A stretch of 64,000 nucleotides of DNA from Azolla caroliniana (lineage: Eukaryota; Polypodiophyta): the NCBI GenBank assembly GCA_043228905.1, contig JBHGNT010000006.1, positions 13,330,001 through 13,394,000 of the forward strand, given 5' to 3'. The number at the start of each line of letters is the position of its first letter. Positions within the stretch are counted from its first letter, which is position 1. The notes under the pieces are model-generated. The model saw only the letters and a program-made list of their open reading frames with translations, had not been told where the DNA came from and did no database searches. Below, piece by piece: positions 30,681 to 41,738 of the stretch. The position numbers were made by a program, and so were the translations under genes.

Positions 30681-30685
30681 GGTGG

Positions 30686-31141
30686 TGTTAGAGACATAGA
30701 CTAATGTAAGCATTAGATAAGGATAGAAAATAGATAAATAGATAGAAAGGAGAGAGAGAAAGAAGGGTGTCGATCCACCCGACCACCCCCAAGCGAAGGG
30801 ATCAAGATAGACTCGAGCCTCGATCGACGTCCCATACCACTGCCGTGGCGTCGAGTCGTACCTGGTGCTGGTGCGCTCGCTACAAGTGTTGACCCACCAC
30901 AAGACAGAGTCTCGACGTAGTCAACAAGATAATAAAATGAGGGTAGCTAAGCCTCTTATTTATAGCGATACCCAAGGCCCCCATCCATGTTCACACTTGG
31001 CCCAATGGGTTGTCTCAATCCCGAGGATTAAAAGTAATCCTCCCCTCTTTACACTCTCGTTTAACCCTCACACTTATCCACGTGTATAGAATACTACGGT
31101 AAATTCTCACCACAGGATATTATATGGTCATGCCCGTAACA
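30686..31141 (-). repeat. 3' LTR of element L
   Basis: A 456-bp LTR running TGTTAGAGACATAG ... GCCCGTAACA in plus orientation. It matches the split copy (9 + 444 bp) at the other end with moderate divergence. The minus-strand purine-rich run TAAAGCGGAGGAGTA at 31142-31156 is the polypurine tract. Confidence 0.88.
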
Positions 31142-31156
31142 TACTCCTCCGCTTTA

Positions 31157-32452
31157 AAACATTGCACTCTTGCAATGGAATGTTGGGGAAGTTAGTTCTG
31201 AGAGTGTTTTCGCGTTCCCATGTGGCATCTTTTATTGATTTATCCATTCATTTTATTTTAAATTCTCGGATTTCTTTAGTACGTAATTTTTTTGTTTTAA
31301 CATCGAGAATTCTTTCTAGTACATGTGGTTTAGAAGATAATTCTTCAGAAGTAACCAGAGTTTTAGTTGTAACTGTATTGTCGCCAAAACCTAGAAGTTC
31401 TTTTAGATGACTCACATGAAAGATTGGATCAATTTCAACACCTTCGGGAAGAGCGAGACGATAGGCTGATGACCCAATGCGTTTGAGGACTGTAAAAGGT
31501 CCACGAAACCATGGGGCTAATTTAGTGCACTTACCCTTAGTCAATGTCTTAGAATTGTGAGGTACACGTAAAAATACCTTCTGTCCAGGGTTGAATACAC
31601 GAGGTTGCCTATTATGATCGACATAAAAACACGCTCTATCTTGAGTTGTGTTTATATTATCTCGTGCAATATGCAACATATCTTGCATATCCCGAAGAAA
31701 TTTTTGTGTAGTTCGCAACTCATCATAATGTATATTAACATCAATCGGGGCGCGTGGCTGAAAACCATACATCAACATAAAAGGACTATATCCTGTCGAC
31801 GTATGCTTGGAGCTGTTATAAGCAAACTCCAAAATTGGGAGATAACATTCCCACTTTGTTGGTTTTGCACCAACGTATGCTCGAAGCATGTCCTCAATAA
31901 TATGATTTACTCGTTCTGTTTGTCCATCAGATTGAGGATGATCCGTGGAGCTCATGCTTAACGTAGTTTCTAACTTCTTGAAGACTTGCGTCCAGAAGTC
32001 ACTAGTAAACTTTGGATCTCGATCACTCACGATATCCATTTTAGGAGCTGTTACTGTGGTTTTAGTAGCAATAAATCTGACCATTTTAGTTAGTCTGTCA
32101 ACCACGACCCAGATGACATCATGACCTTTTTGGGTGCGGGGAAGGCTAACAATAAAATCCATGGATATACTTTCCCACTTATTATTGGGAATGTCCAAGG
32201 GATGTAAAAGCCCTGCGGCTTTAAGTCGCACGACTTTGTTAACTTGACATTGGTGACATTTAGTCACATAGCTATGTATGTTAGGACGCATCTTAGGCCA
32301 ATAAAATTGAGTGGAGATGAGAACGAGTGTATGATGTATTCCAGGGTGCCCCGCTGAGGGTGCATCATGGCATTAAAAAAGAATCCTCTTTTTGACCTCG
32401 GGTAAATCTGGAACACAAACCTTCCCATTACGGTAGAGCAGACTGTTATCAA
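31157..32452 (-). pseudogene. Integrase with chromodomain-like end, element L
   Basis: The frame from about 32452 to 31160 holds the zinc finger (ends CHQCQVNK, ~32230), then ISMDFIVSLPRTQKG (catalytic Asp), the second block IVSDRDPKFTS, and DGQTERVNH with the catalytic Glu. A GPFTVLKRI segment and a C-terminal chromodomain-like stretch (VLERILD ... DATWERENTL) follow. Stops occur near 32370 and 31248, each a single-base change. The catalytic triad is intact. Confidence 0.82.
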
Positions 32453-32812
32453 TGTGGAAGTATTCCTTCGAGGATGTGGTGATGTCTATTCCAGACTCAA
32501 CTCTTGCCTAGTATTTTGCAAAATAACTGTCATCACGATACTTCCCTCGAAGGTGATCATAAAGATCTGATGATATTGCAGTGAAGCTTAGCATGTTAAC
32601 TTCACGGATGCGACTTAGTGCATCAGCGACAGTGTTCATGGAACCTCTACGATATCGTATGGAGCATTGGTCAAACCAAAAGGCATAACCAAAAACTCAT
32701 AATGGCCATAGCATTTACGGAATGCCGTTTTAGGAACATCGTCCTCACTTATACGAATTTGATGGTAGCCAGTACGGAGATCAAGTTTCGTAAAATACCG
32801 AGCTCCCTGGAG
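32453..32812 (-). pseudogene. RT and RNase H remnants of element L, left of the solo LTR
   Basis: Reading down the minus strand: [14 protein letters not shown]-type RT motif A (~32790), [12 protein letters not shown] (~32690), then at about 32640 a jump to the RNase H end (ADALSRIREVNML). About 0.7 kb containing the YxDD box and RNase H core is missing. Confidence 0.7.
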
Positions 32813-32816
32813 ACGG

Positions 32817-33343
32817 TGTCGCGTTGTTACGCGCGTGCGTGTAGAAGGGGCGGGACCACGGGGGTCTTGGACTAGGGAGTAGAGGAGAAAGAATAAGATA
32901 TGAGAAATGAAAGCTTAACACCGGATGAGAAGATGAAGAGTAGCACATAAGCATAGACCAAAATAGATGGAAGCAAGATCCACAACAAGATATATTAAAA
33001 ACAAGCGAATGATTACAACGGTGGCCACATGGGCCGCACCAAACGACTATGAGAAAACCCTAACCGAGGATGAATAATGAAACCCTAAACGAAACCCTAA
33101 CCCTAAAATGGTAAGAACTCTAGACTAAGTGGTATGCCTCTCTCCCTCAAAATAGGCAACCCCTTCATAAGTGACCCCTCCCTTCCTTTTATAGCCCAAG
33201 GAGGGAGGGACCTTACAATGTGAGATAAAATTTCCCCTCTTATTTCTATACACCATTTCCTAGTATACGTGTGCACATGTTGCACACCACCGACTTGCCC
33301 TTTCCACCCTGGTTTCCGCCTATGGACGAAAATCTTCACGACA
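32817..33343 (-). repeat. Solo LTR of the B family in L's RT gene
   Basis: A 527-bp solo LTR in minus orientation, flanked by ACGG (32813-32816 and 33344-33347). Its sense start (TGTCGTGAAG) and end (ACGCGCGTAACAACGCGACA) match the LTR of element B. The interior differs and is 106 bp shorter. Removing it with one ACGG restores the RT frame of L. It contains several AAACCCTA telomere-like words at 33055-33105 and a TATA-like TTTTATA. The parent element was probably lost by LTR-LTR recombination. Confidence 0.85.
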
Positions 33344-33347
33344 ACGG

Positions 33348-33936
33348 TCAATTAGATCGTCAGCCGTGGGCAATGGATACGAATTCTTGATCGTCACTTT
33401 ATTCAAGCGTCGGTAATTAATACACATACGCCATGTGCCCTCTTTCTTTTTAACCAAGAGAACTGGTGCCCCCCATGGAGATTTGCTATAACGTATATAA
33501 CCCATTCGTAAATAGTCCTTGAGTTCCTTAGCAACCTCATCCTCTTCAGATCGACTTAAGTGATAAGGAGGTACACTTATTTGTGCAAAGCCAGGTACAA
33601 TATCTATACGATGGTCTATATTAGGTTTAGGAGGTAAACCATCTGGGAGTTCACTCGGAAAAACATCACGAAAATCATTTAAGATTCATGAAGTTGTTGT
33701 TGTTCAAAATATGTTAATTGAATCGAGACATTTTCGATATTGTAAATGTGAATGTCCAAATCAAGTACACATTAAAATAGAGTAGAACAAGACAACTCGG
33801 ATATTGATGGACACGAGGAAACAATCGAGAGGGATTGTTTTTTGACACATTGAATAAAATGAGTAAAGTCGTTCAATACAAATGTAATTGAATGATGAAC
33901 CCAATCAATAGATAAAGAAGAGCTTTTATTATAGAA
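33348..33936 (-). pseudogene. N-terminal RT of element L
   Basis: Minus strand: [20 protein letters not shown], then [20 protein letters not shown] and [20 protein letters not shown] leading into the solo LTR. This is the conserved start of Ty3 RT. A frameshift and stops lie between 33700 and 33936, where the protease-RT linker should be. Confidence 0.72.
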
Positions 33937-35238
33937 CTAGGGATAACCCATTATTACATCAGTGGTACAAACATTCATTACATGGAAGTCTACTTCCTCT
34001 ATATAAGTGTCAATAGAAATTCCTAATGAATGAATCGCCCCATTGATGTATTGTACTCTTCCATCAGCCAAGTGCACCGTATAGGTGTGATCACTTACGG
34101 TGGGTTGGATTCCCCATATTTGAACCAAACGATCATTCACAAAGTTGTGTGAGCTTCCCGAATCAAATAAAAATTGTATGGGGGATCCATTGATATACCT
34201 GTTTGCACGTAGTAAATCATTGGGACCCAATACATAGTGAGGGAAAGAACATTGACAATTACTTAAATGATGTGTATAGACTTGAAGGACATTAGGAATT
34301 TGACCTTTATGGTCTGCAACTTTAGCTTTGCTGTCATGCTCTTTCCGTTGGAGCTTTCGACATTGCTCTTTTGTATGACCCTTCTTTTTGTAGAATATGC
34401 AAAAAGGATGTTGTCGCTTACAATCGCGATCCATGAATTCGTTGGGTGTCTTGCGTTTCCCAGCGAATTGTGACTGCTTAGTCCCAGACGCTTCGTTGGG
34501 TTTGTTGTGGTCCTTCTTCGAAATGCGTTGATAGTGAAGAACTATTTCAACGGCCTCTTCGAAGGATTTTGGATCCTTATCGGGCACTATCCAATGATAG
34601 TCTGAATTGGGGATGCCATTGACAAAACAAGCTATTAACCAATTGTCCCCTTCTAGACTCGATTTTTGGATTTGGGTTCTAGCATGGTGGACATAGTCTT
34701 CTAGCGAGGAAAACGTCCTGCTAGAGAGGTTCATTAAAGCTTGTGTTGCGTCGGTTTGAGAGGGAGGTTGCAGAAATTGGCCATTGAAAACTGTGACAAA
34801 ATCTGTCTAGGTATTAGGCAATTTCCCCAAAGTACGGAGCCCACGCCACCAGGTGGCGGCCTTACCCCCTATTTCTCGGCTAACATATGCAATCTTCAAA
34901 CTATCTAGCGTGGGATAGAGCTCAAAATGAGACTGCCATCGGCCTAGCCACGTGCAGATTGCTTCTTCGGTTCTTTCCTTTTTTTCTCCCGTAAATGGCT
35001 TAACGACAAACGATGGTTCACCTTGTCGCTCATCAGGTCTATTAGTCTCACATTGTAAACTAATGACATGTGCCTCGAGAGCACTTTGAGATTGCTGAAG
35101 TTCGGTCATCTGTTGAGCGGTGAAACTAAGGTATTGGGTTATTTGCGAAAAATACATCTCAATGGACATTTGTCCAGGAGGATTCCCTTGAGTTCCTTCC
35201 GCTTGAGCGGATGACATCGGGTCGTTATTTTGAGCCAT
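33937..35238 (-). pseudogene. Gag and protease of element L
   Basis: One minus-strand frame from ATG 35238 (MAQNNDPMSSAQAEG) to 33937 with a single TAG (34806). Gag shows a coiled N-terminus, FTGEKKERTEEAICTWLGRW and AATWWRGL typical of Ty3 capsid, and a zinc knuckle reading CIFYKKKGHTKEQC, in which the second Cys is Tyr. The protease follows with FLFDSGSSHNFVN (active-site DSG intact) and ends near IMGYP. Apart from the stop this is well preserved. Confidence 0.8.
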
Positions 35239-36742
35239 TAAATGATTATTTCTAGAAAAGAAATATGATAAGGTCAGAGAAGTCATAACATCATGTCGTG
35301 ATGTAAACATATCAGGGGCGAACATTAATCGATATCATTATCTCACGTCAATACCCCTCTAGACGTATGAGATGAGGTTCAAGATCAGGTTACTATGCTA
35401 ACACAAAGGTGTTTTAAAAACCATGGGGGTGACAAATAAATGTCTTTCCTTGATCTCTATATCGATTTTTTCATGGCGGCTCCCCGAGGCTCAACCATGT
35501 ATGTTCGCGTCATGAATAGTTTATACACAAAAAAAATGTTAACAATAAACTATGTTTCGGTGCCCACATATGTGGTTTCGGCTCTTTAAGTCCTATTACG
35601 AGGACCCCAAAGTGCACTTAGACCTTAAGTCTAAACATGTGTTATAGTCATATATGTTTTTTTAAAAGAAACATATATGTCAAGAGTCCTTATTTTGCCC
35701 TCATTTACTACAACTATGTTGGTACGTTACCTAACCTCATACGCCAAAGTGCAACCTAATGCTCAAGCCAAATGAGCCCCCTTTTTGTAGTAGGCCCACG
35801 TGGCCCATCACATGGTCACGTCATTACGAATGCCTCTCGTAAGAATGATCTCATGGTGGCATCGTATCCATGTAATGAGGGAGGGATGTTGGATATGTGT
35901 GTCATAGGAGCGACCTCACATGAAGTGGGTCAAGCCCTACGTACTCAACATCATTATGGCTATAGGCGTTTCTTTACGTAACAAAATATCGAAGTCACCA
36001 ACGGGGATTTCAACTATAAAAAATTGTTGAAAAAAGGGATGGTGACAATGCTATTCTCACAAAAATGTGAGGACGGCTACCAAGATCCTTTCCCCGAAAA
36101 GGATAACATTCGATTTAAAATCACGTAATAACTTATATACACATGTATATTATCACATATATACGATCAACTACGTATACACGTGACCACATATGCCTAT
36201 ATTAAACAAATCGTTATATTTAATAGCCAAAAATGATGTAATCGAGATACGTAATCGAGGCATATACCTCTACGCACACGAGACATCCAAAACTAAGGGT
36301 TAATCGTAATACGCAATTGAGGTATTGACCTCTTATGCATACGAGACCAAACACATATCATTTACAACGAATTGAGGTATTGACCTCATACGCAAACGTA
36401 ACATATGTTTGTGAACATAGTACGCAATTGAGGTATTAACCTCGTGTGCATACGACACTCATCACATATTCAATATACGTCAAATCAGGTATTGACCTCG
36501 TACACTTATGTAAACGTTTTATATAACCAATTAATTACCACTACAACATCATTGAATCTATATAAAAAAATTTACATAGTAACCATACACATGATTAAAT
36601 TGGGAGAAGAAAGAATAGAAAAAACAAGAAAGATTACCGAAGTCCTTTTGTTGATCGTTTTCCGGATCAAGGCCAACCGCACATCGATCGGTCGCCATCA
36701 ATCAAGAACACAAAACACAACAAAAGAAACATTAGAAAATGA
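35239..36742 (-). other. Long leader of element L with a hairpin repeat array
   Basis: About 1.5 kb between the primer-binding site and gag has no supported frame. At 36240-36510 there are five degenerate units spaced 62, 55, 56 and 56 bp. Each is centred on GAGGTATTGACCTC (near-palindromic, able to form a 5-bp stem with a 4-nt loop) with flanking CGCAATT and CATACGA words. Cores start at 36257, 36319, 36374, 36430 and 36486. In the element's RNA these would form a row of small hairpins. Confidence 0.6.
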
Positions 36743-36754
36743 GCTCGGATACCA
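36743..36754 (-). promoter_or_regulatory. Primer-binding site of element L
   Basis: On the minus strand TGGTATCCGAGC begins 2 nt after the LTR end. It matches the initiator-methionine tRNA complement (TGGTATCAGAGC, as in F) with one difference. Confidence 0.7.
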
Positions 36755-36756
36755 AC

Positions 36757-36765
36757 TGTTAGAGA
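36757..36765 (-). repeat. First 9 bp of the 5' LTR copy of L, cut off by D
   Basis: TGTTAGAGA equals the first nine bases (in plus coordinates) of L's other LTR. Element D starts at 36766 and the LTR continues at 46730 after D and the duplicate AGAGA (36761-36765 and 46725-46729). Confidence 0.85.
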
Positions 36766-37214
36766 TGTTAATCCTTAGGGCCGGACAATGGCCTAACACA
36801 AGGTGTCTCCGAAAGACACTTCACCAAAGGGGTGTTACGGCGAGATAACTTAAGACACAACGATTACTTCGACTTAATTAGCTACTTAGCAATAAGGCAT
36901 ACACTTAATACCCGCGTAAGACATAACAATTAATTCAGAACGGTAATCAATACATGAAGATAAAACAAGAAGCTTATATTAATTCTCCGTTAAGGTTTTA
37001 CATTGTAACCGGGCCTTTATATAGGTCACCGGTGCTGCGTACAAAACGGTGCCAACCGGCACCTGTTCGGAATTGATCCGGATTAGGATCGGCATACCGA
37101 TTCCAGTTCGTCCGTTCACTACATAATTATAATCTAATCTACTTAATTAAATATATTCCGAATAACCATCCCTTTTCACATTTTGGTCTCTGCTCCTTTG
37201 CCGACCGGGTAACA
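36766..37214 (-). repeat. 3' LTR of element D
   Basis: 449 bp, TGTTAATCC to GGGTAACA in plus orientation. The minus-strand sequence just before it (37215 onward) lacks a purine run and instead has ACTGTCCCACGGGCGTGCCA, shared with element C. Confidence 0.9.
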
Positions 37215-37256
37215 CATGGCACGCCCGTGGGACAGTACCTTGTACGTCGAATCCCA

Positions 37257-40200
37257 CTATCCGGCCCTTAGCCTTCGTCCAAGATGTCTAGAATACTCTG
37301 CTCCAGGGTATCCAATGGTTGTTCGGAATTCGGTTGTAGCGGCTGTTGTTGTGGCTGTTGTTGCTGTTGGGGCTGTTGTTGCTGCGGCTCCTCCGACTGT
37401 TGCTCCTGAGCGCATCTGTTCGGCTCCCGGTACCGGCGGTTGTGGCGGTGATTCCTCTGTTAGCTGCTCCGCTAAATTTGACACTGGTTGACTCGTCCCG
37501 GCCTTGTCTCCGTCCGGTCCTTGCTCCGGTGATGGCTCCTCATCGCTGAGGTTGACGGTCGCCGCTTGCTTTGCTTCTTCTCTCCATAGCCTGGTCCAGT
37601 CATAGCTCTCAAACTGGATTTGAGCATCCAGTCGATCATCATCTAGCTGGGCTACAAGTTGCCGGACCACTGCTGCCTGCTCCTCCGCTAGAGTTACAAA
37701 ATCTTCGGCTAACTCATCTCTTATGGCGGTGAAGTCCTCCTTCGTTAGCATGTAGTAGTCATCGCCATCATTCTGCCGGTTTTCTGCGTCTGCCCGTAGC
37801 AACTGGAGCTCGGTTGTGTGCTTTGCCCATTTGTCCCACCATTGCGCGGAGCTTTCGTCAATCAAGCGTTTGGTCTTGTTCCTCCATGCCTGGACAATGA
37901 ACTGGATCCGCTCCAATGCCATCTTTGATTTGTCCTCCGTGGCTTGCCGTTCGTCTTTCAACTGCTTGATGAGTGCCACCGTATCCACCTCCTGCTCCCG
38001 GTAATGTGACAGTTGGGTTTGATAAGTGTTCTGCAGCCTTTGCAAGATCATCGTCGCTCTTTCCTTCTCTTTATAATGTTGCTTATGCAACTCCATCCGT
38101 TCTTGTGCGGCTTCCTCCAGCAGCATGGTTCTTTCAGCCCGTTCCTCCACCAGTGCCTTCTCAACCCGATGTACCTCCTGCCAGAGCTCTGCCATCTTCT
38201 CCTGCTGTTTCTTATGCTCCGTTTCCAGGTGTTGGTAGTCCCGGTGCAGGTGCTCAAAATCATCGGTTTTCTGCTTCAACTTTTGGTTGAGTTGTTGGCG
38301 AGCACGGTCTTCCCGGTCCTTTTGCTGACAGAGTTCTTCTTTCAGCCTTTCGATCTCTGTTTCCGCCATCCGTCGCAGCTTCTCCTTTTCTTGCAACGCT
38401 TTTCTCTTTCTCCTCCTTCAGCCGGTCATAGGCTTGATGTCCTTTTCGCAGATTCTCTTCTGCCCGGCGGAGGTTCTCAACAGTCTTTCGTTGCTCTTCT
38501 TCTGCCGCTTTCTTCAAGTCCCGCTCTCGGGTGCGTAATGCTTCCTGTCCGGCCAGTTCATCTCTTAATTCAGCAAGCTCTTTGTCTTGCGCTGCCACTA
38601 TCTCCGGGACTGTTTCCGTCTCCGGGGTCTTATTGCTATGTACAGGTGTTGGTGCTTCTTTATTCTGTACATTGACTGGGGTCACCGATGCTTGGAGTTG
38701 TGGTCCGGTTAAGGCCATTTTGGCCAATTCTTCTGTGGCCAGGTCCAAGTCTTGTTCTAGGCTCCAGATCCTTGACCGGGGGCCGTCTTTAGTTCTCCGG
38801 TTGTGACGAGCAACCGGTCCATCTGAGCTTTCTCTTCCGCCTCTATGTAGTGTACCACTCCGGCAATCTGTTCTCCAATCCACCGGAGCCATTGGCTATC
38901 GGTGCCCTGTTGTTGCGTCTGCCCGGAGGGTTGGATGTTGGTGTCGCTAGCCAGTGGTCGGTTTTGTCCAGTTGCGTCGAGCTGCAACTCTGGCTGTTGT
39001 TGGTGACCACTTTGCCGTTCTGGTTGCGGCTCCGTTGGCTGCTCCGCCTTTGAATGCTCTTGGCCTGCGGGTGGGGTCGGCAACTATACTTCCGGCGCTT
39101 GCATATCGGGTCTTGTCGTATCTTGACCCGCCGATAGAGGCTGTTGTGCAGGGGGCTGTGTGGCCGGTTCTGGTTCCATCCTTGGTGCGGGCTGCTCAGA
39201 GCGGGGTACAGGCGTTCCATCCTTCTTTGGGTCCGAACGCTCCTTGGCATGTTCGGAGGTGCTTGCCTTCTAGCGCCGCTGGAGGTGCTCTAACGGTTCT
39301 TCCTCCGTTTCGTCCTCCTGAGTCCCGATGTTGATTTTGGCTGCCAAGGGGTCCGACGCTTGTAGAACCGGTCGGCTAAGCCTGATCTTGATTGGCCGCA
39401 CCGGTGTCTCCTCATGCGTTTCCGCCTGCCGCTTCCTGTTGGTGTGCCCTTTGCTGCGTGGTCCATGTCGGCCGCCTTCCCTTTGGTTGCCTTAGACGCC
39501 AATAACTGCTGCCGTTTAGAGGCCGTTTTCGGGGTGCCTTCGGTTGTTCTTCCCCGCTTTGTGGTCTTGACGGGCTCGATAGGAGTCGCCAATAGAGTGA
39601 GCCATTGCGCCACCGCCGTCCATATCTTCCGACCCTCTTTGCCCCTGACAAAGTCGATGGCCGCACGGAGGCCATCCGCAGTCAGTACCGCCCAATCCAC
39701 CTTCACGCCTTCATATGTGGCTATGATTAAGCCGGCCCGGTTCTGGGGCATGCAGGGGGGGTCGAGGGTATACAGGTCCGAATTCATGGAGCACCCGGGC
39801 AATCTCTCGAAAGAGAGGATCTTCCCCGCCCTGTGTCCGGTAGGCCTTGCTTGCCAGAGAGTATTCCCCAAAGTATTTTCGGAGCTGTTCCGGGGTAGGG
39901 TTGTCGATAGTGAAGATTCCCCCTTTCGGAAGGCCAATCAACACATGGATGGCCTCCTCAGTAATCAGCTCCGTGTCGATTTCTTTGACTATCTTCTCGG
40001 CCTCCCGGTGCGGTGGCGCCTCCATGATGGTGAGGAAACCCTCTAAGTCGTGTTGCCTTAGCCACTTCTTGGCTGCTTCAGAGAGTGCTTGGCAGTCCAT
40101 GGCTTCGTCGAGGTCGGTGAGCGCTGGTGAGGGTTGTGTGTGAGGAGTCTCTGTGTGCGTGGGTTCGCGTCTGCTGATCTTCAATCGCCTGCCTGCGTTT

Positions 40201-40259
40201 GTGCTCCTCTGTTCGCGAAATGTGAGGGTTTCTATGTGGCGGGGGTCTTCTTGTTGCAT
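37257..40259 (-). pseudogene. 3' ORF of element D: conserved N-domain and coiled coil
   Basis: About 3 kb on the minus strand once coded for a protein of ~950 residues and is now split by at least three frameshifts. It begins near 40259, or at ATG 40120 (MDCQALSEAAKKWL). The shared domain follows: RKYFGEYSLASKAYRT, FREIARVL, then in the next frame MPQNRAGLIIATYEG and VDWAVLT. A basic linker, a Q/E/P-rich part and a long coiled coil (38850-37560) come next, ending in an acidic SILDILDEG. It is homologous to the 3' ORFs of C and E. No membrane segment is seen. Function unknown. Confidence 0.8.
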
Positions 40260-40284
40260 GCTGGCGCCTGTTTTTTTTTTTCAC

Positions 40285-40629
40285 TACCTGCGCATGTGCA
40301 CGTCGTGTACTAAAATAGAATGACGTGCCATGTGGCGACAGTTTAATACCCTATTAATAGCCCACTACATACCTTTTCAAAGTGCCTGTTCACTCCTTCT
40401 TTTTGCATGTGTACATTCACCCCTCGCCCTTGCATGATTTACTTTGATTTGATTTGATTTGATTTCTTTTTTTACTTTTTTCTTTTTCTGATAATAAATG
40501 GTTTTGCTAATTAGCAACCGGTCCCACTGGACCCCTATCCGGATTGTGATCCTTGCCGGACGCTGGACCGCTTGCTGGCGCTTCCGACTTACCGGTGTCC
40601 GGTTCTGTGTCGCCCTTCACTTGTTCAAA
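40285..40629. other. Spacer between integrase and 3' ORF of D
   Basis: Non-coding, with a (GATTT)n run at about 40444-40466. It may hold the start of a separate transcript for the 3' ORF, but I see no clear promoter. Confidence 0.45.
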
Positions 40630-41738
40630 TGGGTTTTTTGGCATGGGTCCATTGTATGGTTTGAGTCGGAACCCATTGACCCATATACCCAGAACCTCGC
40701 CGGCGAGGGTCCCTAATTGGTAGGAACCGTTGAACTCTCGCGTAATCTAGTATGGTCCGGTCCACCGAAACCGTAGCTTTCCTGGCATCTTACCCATCCG
40801 GGTCTGGAACATGAGTACCGGCTTACCGATGCCGAACATCTTTTCGTTCCCTTTTTGGTGACGATCCACGAACGCCGTTGCTCTAGTTCTAGGTGCATGA
40901 TGCTAGCTAGCCGTTGTTCTTCCAATTCGCACAACGCGTTTAACCGGATAGCTTCCAATTCCTTCTCATGTAGGCGTTCCCGAATCTGTATTCGTAGACT
41001 CAGGACTTGGAACTCTACCGGCATCACTGCTTCCAATCCGAATGCTAGGCGGAACGGTATTGTGCGGATACTTGTTTTATATGTTGTTCGGTAAGCCCAG
41101 AGTGCACTGTGCAACTTTGTATCCCAATCCGTCCGGTTCTCATTGACGATTTTCCGCAGGATATTCTGTAGTGTTTTATTTGTTGACTCTGCTAATCCGT
41201 TGGCTTGCGGATAATAGGGAGTGCTCCGTTTGTGCACCACCGCATAAAATGTCGTCAAACTTTCCACTACTTCCCCTAAGAAGTGCCCACCTTGGTCACT
41301 TATGAGCTCTATCGGACATCCATATTGGCACCAGATGCATTCATATAAAAATTTTGTCGTGGATGCCGCGGTGTTGTCGCGTAGTGCTTTCGCTTCCACC
41401 CATTTCGTGCAGTAATCCGTAGCGACAATCACGTACCGGTTGCCGGTTCTCATTGCCGGTGGTTTGAACGAACCGACAAAATCTAACCCCCATTTCTGAA
41501 ATGGTTCTAACAGTAGCACGGGCTGGTGAGGTATTTTGGCTTATTCGGTTGGTTGCCCCATTCGTTGACATAGGTCGCATTCTTTAGCGTACCGGACTAC
41601 ATTTTTCAATGTTGTCGGCCACCATAGTCCAATCTGCCATATTTTCCTTGCCGTAGCGTCTCCGGCAAAATGTCCCCCGGCCACGCCGCAGTGCGCCTCG
41701 CGCAATATTACTTCCTTTTCGTCACTGCGCACTGCACG
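40630..41738 (-). pseudogene. Integrase of element D
   Basis: The HHCC finger (EAHCGVAGGHFAGD ... CDLCQRMGQP, 41680-41550), catalytic Asp in KWGLDFVG, Asp in ISDQGGHF, Glu in ANGLAESTNK, then a GPY/F-type end (FRWTGPY, NGFRLKPY). Stops at 41541 and a frameshift near 40862 break it. The catalytic triad is intact. Its C-terminal end matches the remnant kept in C. Confidence 0.85.

Noticed and set aside
36240-36510. CRISPR-like or satellite reading of the hairpin units
   Set aside because: Only five degenerate units lie inside the leader of a Ty3 element, so they belong to that element's RNA.
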